Made by a program: the position numbers and the translations under genes. Positions 1-7,155 of a DNA stretch of 64,000 nt are shown here, piece after piece. Location: assembly GCF_900129275.1 (NCBI RefSeq), contig NZ_FQUX01000007.1, positions 186,001 to 250,000 on the forward strand. The letters run 5' to 3'. The stretch comes from Arenibacter palladensis. Lineage in GTDB: Bacteria; Bacteroidota; Bacteroidia; Flavobacteriales; Flavobacteriaceae. Within the stretch, counting starts at the first letter, position 1, and every line of letters begins with the position of its first letter. The notes beneath the pieces are model-generated. The model was not told where the DNA came from and ran no database searches. It worked only from the letters and a program-made list of their open reading frames with translations.

Positions 1-177
1 AGTGTCCGAGAAGTTAATATAGACCTTAAAATTATCGTTTACCTCAAGGGCAGAGTAGCCAGAGATTTCATGGTCTTTGGTAGTTATATCCTCTGAAGCG
101 GTTATAGTGTCCTTTTCGCAGGACATTAGCAGTATTGTTGAGGCTATTGCTAAACTTATTTTTGATATTTTGTTCAT
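1..177 (-). CDS. Head-GIN-domain lipoprotein, N-terminal part (runs off window)
   Basis: The gene enters from the left edge; only its first 59 codons are here. The start ATG is at 175-177 and opens a lipoprotein signal (n-region MNKISK, hydrophobic core, lipobox LLMSC with Cys20). After a short Asp/Glu/Thr-rich linker, the residues GYSALEVNDNFKVYI look like the first strand of a head-GIN (DUF2807-type) domain, a beta-solenoid fold common in exported Bacteroidota proteins of unknown function. The mature protein should be a periplasmic or outer-membrane lipoprotein. Promoter module P1 (493-539) points at this gene but leaves a leader of roughly 310 nt. The signal and lipobox are directly visible; the family call rests on about 20 residues and is only fairly likely. 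Confidence 0.6.
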   Translation of the reverse strand, partial: MNKISKISLAIASTILLMSCEKDTITASEDITTKDHEISGYSALEVNDNFKVYINFSDT

Positions 178-336
178 TCTTTTGTTTTTTATTAATGATT
201 ATTTTTTCGCTGAGACCAACAGATAAATTAGGAAAATGGTATATATGACATATACACATCTTCTGTAAAATTCAATACCTAGATTTTTCATTTTTCATTT
301 GTTTTAGTGAATTTTAAGATGCCTTGCCTATTCTTT

Positions 337-462
337 TTATTGGCTTGCCGTAAAGCGTCTCAAGGCCAGCCATTGACTTCTTTTTCCATATTTCATTTGT
401 GAAAAGAAGACATGTTTATTGGATTCTGAAGGTATTCTTCGGTAATTATCAAATGCTTTCAT
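337..462 (-). other. Possible 41-codon leader ORF downstream of promoter module P1
   Basis: An ATG at 460-462 opens a 41-codon frame ending in TAA at 337-339. It starts about 25 nt after the transcription start expected from P1 and ends 160 nt before the GIN lipoprotein. The product would be very basic (MKAFDNYRRIPSES at the N-terminus, then many Lys and Arg) with no signal peptide or transmembrane stretch. I do not recognise it. It may be a small protein, a leader peptide, or chance. Confidence 0.2.
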
Positions 463-492
463 GACTATATTTTTTTTGATTAATAATGGTAA

Positions 493-539
493 CAAAGATC
501 GTTTGGGGATCAACTGCCCACAATCGCATAATTATGTGG
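493..539 (-). promoter_or_regulatory. Promoter module P1: 16-bp palindrome plus Bacteroidota promoter
   Basis: Read on the minus strand: palindrome CCACATAATTATGCGA (539-524), immediately followed by TTG (523-521) as the -33 element, a 20-nt spacer, and GATCTTTG (500-493) as the -7 element (consensus TAnnTTTG). The layout is identical, base for base in spacing, to four other modules around the two-component genes. It points toward the GIN lipoprotein at the left edge. A half-site TCACAT also lies at 577-582. Confidence 0.7.
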
Positions 540-645
540 AAGTTGATTGCTTCCCCTGTTCCGATTAGATCTTTAATCACATCTTTGGTCAGTTAAATAA
601 CTTATGGTTAAAATTATAATAGGATGTTATGCCCATTGTAGTCTT

Positions 646-2727
646 CTAGGGTAGGGAAATGTCTCCAAGACTTAGGTCCTCAAAAAGGTTTACCATGTTA
701 AAATCCGGGTTTATAGAGGTGTTACGGTTTTCAAAAGCAATTCCGTAGCCATGACCATGCGCAATTTTTGAATTTTTAATGGTTAAATTACCCATGTAAT
801 CCCCATCCAGTCCAATACTGGTTATTTTCGAAACCCCGGGCATTTCGGTCTTTCCTGCATAAAGTACTTCCGTATATTCCATTATGTTTTTGGCGCTGTC
901 CGATTGAATTCGGATTCCGTTCCAAAATCCCTTGGATGCAGTGGCCCCTGTAAAGACAATCTTATTGTTTGGGGTGCCTTGGGCAATTAAATATCCATAT
1001 GGAAACACTCCAAACATCTTGTCCTCGGCAAATTTGAAAACCGCTCCGGGAAGTATCTTTAATCCAGATTGGATTCCTAAATTGCCACTTACCAAATAGG
1101 TGGCACCAAAATGTAGTGCTGGCCAAGTGGTCTCAACATTGGGCTCGAACAAGGCAGATCCTAAAATTTCAACTCCATTATGTCCGTTGCCTATAAATTC
1201 CATTCCTGTGGCATCGTTAAGCTTTTTTACCTGATTGGCGGCCATGGAAATGGCCGAACCTTTGTTTTCATGAAACCTAATTTCGTCTATGCGTACCAGT
1301 TCGGCTCCGTTTTCAACGTAAATTCCATTGCCACCACTGCCTACTATTTTGGAACTAAATAACTTTAATTTAGCCTCATTGGCCCCTCCCAAACCGACGG
1401 CAGTCTTATTCTGCAATCCGTCCATGATTTCGCTTCCGGCATTATGTATTTCTACGTTGTCCAATTCGTTTTTCATATCGTTGGACATTATGGAAATACC
1501 TTTCCAGTACCCTCCGTCAAAGAATTCCCTACTATGGAACTTAATGGGATATTGAGGACTCCCAAGAGCTATTATATAACCCTTTTGTGTAATGTTTATT
1601 TCTGAATCCCTGTCCATGTATAATTCAAGGCCTTCCAAAATCCTAAGCCCAGAAACCACCTCTATGGTTCCTTTTACCACATATTTCATGTTTTCTGAGC
1701 TATTGTATAGATCGCTCCAAACAGTTTCTTGGGTTGTAGAGATTCGGTCACCTATAACATCGATAATGTTCTCTGCATTATTTTGGAATTCCGATAAACT
1801 GGATAAACTCCCCAATTGCGATGCCGGTAACTGAATGCTTTTGTTATTGTTCCTGTACACATTGAAGGATTCCGTATTCCATTTTGCTCCTACTTCAATC
1901 GCTACTGCATATGCAGCACTGTTCTGGATAATGGATGAAACTAGGGTAAGTTGTCCTCGTCCATCGTTGTCCAAGCCTAAACTAGTGGCAACTTCCATTC
2001 CTTGGGCAATGGCGCCACCTGCATATTCAATGGTTACCCTGTCCAATTTATTTAAAGGACTATTGGAATTTATGATCAAACCCTTCCAATATCCGGGAAC
2101 CTTATTCTTGCCAGTGAAGGTGATAAAGGAACTGGCGGCGGCTGTGGTAATAATGGCCCCGGGATTGTCTATGTACATGGCCGTATTTTCATCAAAGGCA
2201 ATAACCACGTTTGGATCTATAGTAAGTAGTGCTGATACGTGAATATCGCCTGTTACCAGATAATCAATTTTACTAGGGTCGTCAAAGACATTGGCCAAGT
2301 GGCGACGTGCCGTGATATTTTCAGAAATAATAATGGTTTCCTGTTCAGGTGGGTTTTCATCCTCCTTTACCAAAATGGTCAATTCGTCCGTATCATAGAA
2401 CTCGGTATTGAAAATCTTTAGTTCCACCGAATAGTTGCCCACCTTATCCGGAGTAAATTTTGGCTTGGCCGTGGTTTCTTCCGTCAATTCGGTTAAACTA
2501 CCACTGGGTTTGGCCTTGAATCTCCAGAGGTATTGAAAAGGTTTTCCTTCCTTGTCCGTGGATTTGGAACCGTTGAGGATAACAGCTTGACCTGTATAAA
2601 TATCTCCTTGGTTCTCACAGAAGGCGTCCGCCTCCAAAGTATTGGAGGGAATTTCTGTATTGTCATCATCGGAACATCCAATGAACATTAAGAAGAAGAT
2701 TGAAAGAATAATAATTTTTGTTTTCAT
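646..2727 (-). CDS. PKD plus triple-repeat (beta-helix-like) lipoprotein
   Basis: A 693-residue lipoprotein. The signal MKTKIIILSIFFLMFIGC places the lipid Cys at 18, so the start is the ATG at 2725-2727; a longer frame upstream would overlap the response regulator and hide the signal. Residues about 35-122 look like a PKD or Ig-like domain. The rest is three tandem units with a period of 194 residues: YLVTG/YVVKG/YLVSG near 156, 349 and 544; GYWKG, GYWKG and GFWNG at 212, 406 and 600; and a GL(D/G) turn after 250, 444 and 638. Short strands rich in V/I/L with N/G turns suggest a right-handed beta-solenoid. It lies downstream of the response regulator and has its own promoter module P2, so it is probably a direct target of that regulator. 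The function is unknown; surface binding or adhesion is a guess. Confidence 0.8.
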   Translation of the reverse strand: MKTKIIILSIFFLMFIGCSDDDNTEIPSNTLEADAFCENQGDIYTGQAVILNGSKSTDKEGKPFQYLWRFKAKPSGSLTELTEETTAKPKFTPDKVGNYSVELKIFNTEFYDTDELTILVKEDENPPEQETIIISENITARRHLANVFDDPSKIDYLVTGDIHVSALLTIDPNVVIAFDENTAMYIDNPGAIITTAAASSFITFTGKNKVPGYWKGLIINSNSPLNKLDRVTIEYAGGAIAQGMEVATSLGLDNDGRGQLTLVSSIIQNSAAYAVAIEVGAKWNTESFNVYRNNNKSIQLPASQLGSLSSLSEFQNNAENIIDVIGDRISTTQETVWSDLYNSSENMKYVVKGTIEVVSGLRILEGLELYMDRDSEINITQKGYIIALGSPQYPIKFHSREFFDGGYWKGISIMSNDMKNELDNVEIHNAGSEIMDGLQNKTAVGLGGANEAKLKLFSSKIVGSGGNGIYVENGAELVRIDEIRFHENKGSAISMAANQVKKLNDATGMEFIGNGHNGVEILGSALFEPNVETTWPALHFGATYLVSGNLGIQSGLKILPGAVFKFAEDKMFGVFPYGYLIAQGTPNNKIVFTGATASKGFWNGIRIQSDSAKNIMEYTEVLYAGKTEMPGVSKITSIGLDGDYMGNLTIKNSKIAHGHGYGIAFENRNTSINPDFNMVNLFEDLSLGDISLP

Positions 2728-2764
2728 TGCCTGATATTGAGTTTTAGTTTCAAATTTTTCAGGA

Positions 2765-2811
2765 CAAAGGAAGTGCGTTAGGGCAGTTCTTACAATCGCA
2801 TAAGTATGTGA
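2765..2811 (-). promoter_or_regulatory. Promoter module P2 in front of the repeat lipoprotein
   Basis: Minus strand: palindrome TCACATACTTATGCGA (2811-2796), TTG (2795-2793), a 20-nt spacer, then TTCCTTTG (2772-2765). The expected transcription start is near 2760, about 33 nt before the lipoprotein ATG at 2727. The stretch GATTGTAAG across palindrome and -33 is identical to module P5. Confidence 0.75.
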
Positions 2812-2848
2812 AATCCGAGGATTTTTAAATGGTTTTGAAGGAAATATG

Positions 2849-3481
2849 TTATAGCAATTTATCCTTAAAGGCCTTGGCAACGGCTTCGCTCTTGCTGTTT
2901 ACGTGTAGCTTTTCGTATATTTTTTTGATATGTGATCGAACGGTATCAATAGCAATAAAAAGTTCCGAAGCAATCATTTTATAGCTAAAGCCATCCACAA
3001 GAAGTTGTAATACTTCTGTTTCCCTTTCACTTAAGCAATAGTCCTGGTTCTTGGACTGCGGTATAACTTGGAACATTTTTAACACTTGGGTAGCAATCGA
3101 AGATGTCATGGGGGCTCCACCCAAGGTGGCGTCTTGTATATATTCCAATAATTTGGCCGGTGGGGTTTTCTTTAGCAAATATCCATTGGCCCCGTTCCTT
3201 AGCGCTTCGAAAACATTTTTATTGTCGTCAAAGACGGTAAGCATCAATACTTTGACTTCGGTGTTTACTTCCCTTATTTTCTTTAATCCTTCCAGGCCGT
3301 CCGTTCCAGGCATGTTGATATCCATCAGAATGACATCTGGCGACCATTTTTCCACTTCCTCCGCAACATTGTTGCAATTCTTGTACGATGCCAAAACGGA
3401 AAATCCATCGCTGCCATTGATCAACATGGTAAGCCCTTCGCGAAATTGGGGATTGTCCTCATATATAACTACCCTAATCAT
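2849..3481 (-). CDS. NarL/FixJ-type response regulator
   Basis: A 210-residue regulator: receiver domain (1-120) and LuxR-type helix-turn-helix (about 150-207). Acid pocket E8/D9, phospho-acceptor D54 (in ILMDINMPG), T82 and K104 are all present. The HTH has the usual SEREXEVLQLL start and VRSHIKKIYEKLHV recognition helix. The ATG at 3479-3481 gives a receiver beginning MIRVVIYEDN; the upstream extension is not receiver-like. The partner is the sensor kinase 71 bp upstream. A dimeric NarL-type protein would suit a 16-bp inverted repeat, and five such repeats flank exactly these genes, one (P3) in front of this gene itself. This is therefore the best candidate to bind them, with positive autoregulation likely. 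The family is certain; the operator assignment is inference. Confidence 0.95.
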   Translation of the reverse strand: MIRVVIYEDNPQFREGLTMLINGSDGFSVLASYKNCNNVAEEVEKWSPDVILMDINMPGTDGLEGLKKIREVNTEVKVLMLTVFDDNKNVFEALRNGANGYLLKKTPPAKLLEYIQDATLGGAPMTSSIATQVLKMFQVIPQSKNQDYCLSERETEVLQLLVDGFSYKMIASELFIAIDTVRSHIKKIYEKLHVNSKSEAVAKAFKDKLL

Positions 3482-3496
3482 AATTGTCTCTTTTTG

Positions 3497-3543
3497 TAAA
3501 GTTAGATAGGAAATCCATAGGGAAAAATCACATAAATATGTTA
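3497..3543 (-). promoter_or_regulatory. Promoter module P3 in front of the response regulator
   Basis: Minus strand: palindrome TAACATATTTATGTGA (3543-3528), TTT (3527-3525) in the -33 position, a 20-nt spacer, then TAACTTTA (3504-3497). It lies between kinase and regulator and would start RNA about 10 nt before the regulator ATG, so the regulator can be made independently of the kinase transcript. Confidence 0.7.
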
Positions 3544-3552
3544 AAATGTCCT

Positions 3553-6500
3553 TTAACGTACAGGGACGTTCAAGCAAATTTCGGTGCCCAGATCTGGATT
3601 ACTGTCAATTTTTAATTTTCCTTTCATTTTGGAAGCCCTTTTAACCATATTGTCCAGTCCATTGCCACTGTCTACCTTTTCAATATCAAACCCGATCCCG
3701 TTGTCCATAATCTGCATTTGGAGCCATTTATCCTTATAGGTTAGTTGCACTTCTGCGCGCTTGGCATGGGAATATTTGGCAATGTTGTTGATCGCTTCCT
3801 TGAAAATAAGGAAGAGGTCCCTACGGGCTTCCATATCCGGTTTTAAGTCGTTTATTTTATCCTCTACCTGAAAATCGAACTCTATGTTCTTGGCTTCCAG
3901 GATACCGGTAGCGTATTCCCTCATTCTGGCAATAACCCTGTGCATGTTATCGTTGTCCGGTTTAATGCTCCAAACAATATCATCCATTGCCTCCATCATT
4001 CTTTGGCTGTAGTCGGTAATCTTGGTAAGGTAGTTACTGCTGGTTACGGTATCACTATTCATTTTACTCTTGGCCATGGAACTAAGAATGTTTATAGTGC
4101 TCAGGGTAGAGCCCATATCATCATGCAGGTCCCTGGCCACTTTGATCCTCAAATTTTCAACGGCCAGGATACGGTTTACCTTAAGTCTGTAGATAAAATA
4201 GGCCATACCTATCCCGGTAAAGAGAATCAAGGCAATAAACCACCATGTACGATAGAAGGGAGGGCGTATCCTAAAGTCGATACTGGTAATTTCGTCCGGT
4301 TCCAGTCCCTGTAGGTTCATGCATTTTACCTGAAAAGTATATTTTCCGGAGGGCATGGTGGTGTAGGTGGCGGCCATATCCCTTTCGGCCTTGACCCAAT
4401 CTTTGTTCACGCCGGGAATGCGATAGTAGTATTGTAATTTTCTTTGTTGGGAAAAGCTAAGGGCGGAAAAATAAAAAGTAAAGGAGTTTTGATAATGGTT
4501 GAATACAATTTCCTTTTGTGCCATGATCGAATCGAGCGGCATATAAGTATTGAAGAGCTTAAAATCTGTAATGTTTACCTTGGGAGGTTTTTGTTTAAAA
4601 TTTAGTTTTTCGGGCGAAAAGCCAAAAACTACATCCTCACCGCCAAACCATATTTCCCCGTTCTGCATCATCCATTTGGCGCTGTAGGTCTTTTCCGCAT
4701 AGATAACACCATGTAGGTTGTTGTAGGAGCTTATTATATTCTTGTCATAATTATAACTGCTGAGGCCATTGCTGGTTATCATCCATGCTATTCCTTCCCT
4801 ATCCATCATTAATTGCAAAACTCTAGACCCATAAAGCCCTTCATAGGAAGTAATTTTTTTTACTTCAGAGGTGTTGATGTTTAGAATGTTCAAAGCTTCG
4901 GCACCCACAAAAAAAATACTGTCGTTATATTGCTGAATATCAGAAATGGTATTATCCATTATTCCATAGCTATCATTAAACTCGGTATTAAAATGAAAAA
5001 GGATTTCGTTGGTATCCACATCCAATACGTATACCCCTTGCTTATGGGTCCCTACCCATAAACGCCCCTGCAGATCTATATAGAGCCTGTAAATAATGGT
5101 GTTGAAATGGTGAATTTCTTCAAAATAGTTATCGTCAATAGGGTTGTTCTTTTTCCATTTAATCAAACGTCCACTTTGCGTACCAAACCAAAGATTTCCA
5201 TTTTCATCTTCCTTCACCTGACGTACGGTAGATTTTTTAAAGACTGGAGGGTGAAGCCAATGTAATGCCTTTTTCGTATTGGCATCAAAAACGGCCAGTC
5301 TGCCCCCCTGACAGGAAGACCATACATTTCCCGATTCACTGTGTTGTTGAAGGTCCCAAATGGAAGTATACAATTTGAAGGAATCGGCCCTCAAACCGGC
5401 ATAAGGGTTTCCTTCCAATTTTTTGAATTTCTGGTCATAAAATAGAATGCCCTTGCCCCATGTACCAATCCAATTTTCCTTGGTCTTGGTTTCCAGTATG
5501 GCATTTACAGGAGAGTCCAGGCCTAGGCCATCTATTACCACAAGGCTATATACGTCCTTTTGGTTGGGATTCATTACAAAAAGTCCATTTTCCGTACTCA
5601 ACCAAATATTGCCTTCCCTGTCTTCAAAGAGATGTCTGGCTTGATTACATTTTATATCGAATTCCAAAGGGTCGGCTTTGAAATGTTGATAAAAACCTTG
5701 AAGATCATTGTCATAGCTCAACAGGGAATTTTCTCCCCCGATCCAGATCTGCCCACTACTGGTTTCCAAAATTTGTCTTAGAACCGTATATTTTTTTGTG
5801 GATGAAAGGCTTCTTAGGGTATCTGTCAGAAATTGATTTGATTTGGGGTCATAATGCAGTAGAACCGGATGTTCTTTATGTGGATTATAATCCCAATAGG
5901 TTAACCACCAAGTGCCGTTTTTGTCCTTGATAAAATCTCCGGAATTGTTAATGTCCTTGTTGTTCAGCAAGGGAATGTTATCGGGATTGTTGAGCCGGTG
6001 AAAGACCTCGCCTTTGGTACTCATATATACTGCCAGCCCCTGTTCACTGCAGATCCAATATTCTCCCGACAGTTTATCTTCATAAAGGGAACTTACGCCC
6101 CAACCCCTAGGTATTTTGATAGGTAGATTGGACTCTACAAAAGCATTGGATTTGGCATCGTACCATAATAGACCATATTTGGAAGCGCAGAGAAATACCT
6201 GCTTTTTACTATCTATGAACAATTTGAATTCGGACCTTGGGGGTATACTTCCATAACTCCTGATAGGTACAGTTGTATAATGAAAATCCACGGTGTTGAA
6301 TTTCCCTATTTGGCCTCCCTGCAATAACCAAAGATTGCCATTGCCGGCATCCAAAATTTGGTCAACCCCTATGCTTGGCGGAAGCTGGTAATTTTCGGGA
6401 CCGACGTAGGAAATGAATTTTCTCCCATCAAAACGTTGTATGCCCACCTCGGTGCCTATCCAAAGAAATCCAGTGGAGTCCTGCCAAACACATTTCACCT

Positions 6501-6609
6501 TATTGGTATTTAAACCATCCGCGGTAGAAAATCTATTGAAGACGTACGAATTCTGTCCAAATAGATAGGCTTGGAAACATAGCAAACAACAAAGAATCCT
6601 TATGCGCAT
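3553..6609 (-). CDS. Sensor histidine kinase with two-component regulator propeller (HisKA_3 type)
   Basis: A 1018-residue membrane kinase. A signal peptide (MRIRILCCLLCFQAYLFG) leads into about 650 residues of Reg_prop blades (repeated W-IGT-GI/GL motifs such as GFLWIGTEVGIQRFDG), then a Y_Y_Y domain (about 680-780). One transmembrane helix (about 789-807) is followed by a HisKA_3 dimerisation helix with phospho-acceptor H829 (RDLHDDMGSTL) and an HATPase with N-box E938 to N942 and G-boxes DNGIGFD (969) and GNGLDNM (982). Unlike the hybrid two-component regulators of polysaccharide loci it has no fused receiver or AraC domain; it signals to the separate NarL-type regulator downstream. The ligand, sensed in the periplasm, is unknown. 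Module P4 lies about 290 nt upstream of the start. Confidence 0.95.
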   Translation of the reverse strand: MRIRILCCLLCFQAYLFGQNSYVFNRFSTADGLNTNKVKCVWQDSTGFLWIGTEVGIQRFDGRKFISYVGPENYQLPPSIGVDQILDAGNGNLWLLQGGQIGKFNTVDFHYTTVPIRSYGSIPPRSEFKLFIDSKKQVFLCASKYGLLWYDAKSNAFVESNLPIKIPRGWGVSSLYEDKLSGEYWICSEQGLAVYMSTKGEVFHRLNNPDNIPLLNNKDINNSGDFIKDKNGTWWLTYWDYNPHKEHPVLLHYDPKSNQFLTDTLRSLSSTKKYTVLRQILETSSGQIWIGGENSLLSYDNDLQGFYQHFKADPLEFDIKCNQARHLFEDREGNIWLSTENGLFVMNPNQKDVYSLVVIDGLGLDSPVNAILETKTKENWIGTWGKGILFYDQKFKKLEGNPYAGLRADSFKLYTSIWDLQQHSESGNVWSSCQGGRLAVFDANTKKALHWLHPPVFKKSTVRQVKEDENGNLWFGTQSGRLIKWKKNNPIDDNYFEEIHHFNTIIYRLYIDLQGRLWVGTHKQGVYVLDVDTNEILFHFNTEFNDSYGIMDNTISDIQQYNDSIFFVGAEALNILNINTSEVKKITSYEGLYGSRVLQLMMDREGIAWMITSNGLSSYNYDKNIISSYNNLHGVIYAEKTYSAKWMMQNGEIWFGGEDVVFGFSPEKLNFKQKPPKVNITDFKLFNTYMPLDSIMAQKEIVFNHYQNSFTFYFSALSFSQQRKLQYYYRIPGVNKDWVKAERDMAATYTTMPSGKYTFQVKCMNLQGLEPDEITSIDFRIRPPFYRTWWFIALILFTGIGMAYFIYRLKVNRILAVENLRIKVARDLHDDMGSTLSTINILSSMAKSKMNSDTVTSSNYLTKITDYSQRMMEAMDDIVWSIKPDNDNMHRVIARMREYATGILEAKNIEFDFQVEDKINDLKPDMEARRDLFLIFKEAINNIAKYSHAKRAEVQLTYKDKWLQMQIMDNGIGFDIEKVDSGNGLDNMVKRASKMKGKLKIDSNPDLGTEICLNVPVR

Positions 6610-6660
6610 GCAGCCAGGTGGTTTAGATTAAAATTACGCAAAGATTGGACATCCCATGCA

Positions 6661-6861
6661 CTAAAAATTCGAAATTTTAAGTAGCAAAGTAAGTCCTTTC
6701 CTAGGGCGTGGATTCCATATGCCCCTTATAATATAACTGTAATCCAAAGCTCTATTAAAAGGTCGATTAGAATTTGAAATAATGTTATCATGATTGATCT
6801 TGTTTATTTGATTTTTGTTGATTGATGAATAAACCCTATTTGTTTTTGATTCAGGACCCAT
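6661..6861 (-). other. Possible 66-codon leader ORF before the sensor kinase
   Basis: An open frame begins with ATG at 6859-6861, about 35 nt after the start expected from module P4, and ends at 6661, 51 bp before the kinase. The product would be Asn/Arg/Lys-rich with no signal or membrane helix, and I recognise no family. It may be chance coding in an AT-rich leader. It is listed only because it sits exactly between P4 and the kinase. Confidence 0.2.
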
Positions 6862-6902
6862 TTAGTTCCTAACACCTAAAACTTTGATATTAAATAACAG
6901 GA

Positions 6903-6949
6903 CAAATTTAGATATGGACTTTCATCCCTGAAATAGCATAAACATGTGA
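6903..6949 (-). promoter_or_regulatory. Promoter module P4 directed at the sensor kinase
   Basis: Minus strand: palindrome TCACATGTTTATGCTA (6949-6934), TTT (6933-6931), a 20-nt spacer, then a perfect -7 element TAAATTTG (6910-6903). The expected start is near 6898, leaving a leader of about 290 nt before the kinase ATG. Confidence 0.7.
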
Positions 6950-7012
6950 AAAATTGTGCTTTTATAAAGGTTGGTGGATTTTAAGGATGCAACATGGGCC
7001 TTGTGAAAAATA

Positions 7013-7059
7013 TCACATTCTTATGTGATTGTAAGGTTCTTCTAATCACTTGATCTTTG
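7013..7059 (+). promoter_or_regulatory. Promoter module P5 directed at the S41 peptidase
   Basis: Plus strand: a nearly perfect palindrome, TCACATTCTTATGTGA (7013-7028), abuts TTG (7029-7031); a 20-nt spacer follows, then GATCTTTG (7052-7059). The expected start is about 7064, some 90 nt before the peptidase ATG. It is the only module on the plus strand and lies back-to-back with P4, 63 bp away. Confidence 0.75.
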
Positions 7060-7155
7060 TATTTAAACAATGTCCTTATCGACTTACAAAGTTGAATACA
7101 AAAGTTTCCCAGAAGCCATTTGTTAGCTAAGGACCCACTAATTCTTATAAAGACT

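Larger units (their letters stand above)
178..645. other. Intergenic region between GIN lipoprotein and beta-helix lipoprotein
   Basis: The 468-bp gap between two minus-strand lipoprotein genes holds promoter module P1 and a possible 41-codon leader ORF. It also has a weak bulged hairpin around 340-376 without a clear T-tract. I see no RNA gene. Confidence 0.5.

Noticed and set aside
2728-2880. Upstream extension of the repeat lipoprotein to an ATG at 2880
   Set aside because: It would overlap the response regulator end, cover promoter module P2 and bury the lipoprotein signal 51 residues inside the protein.
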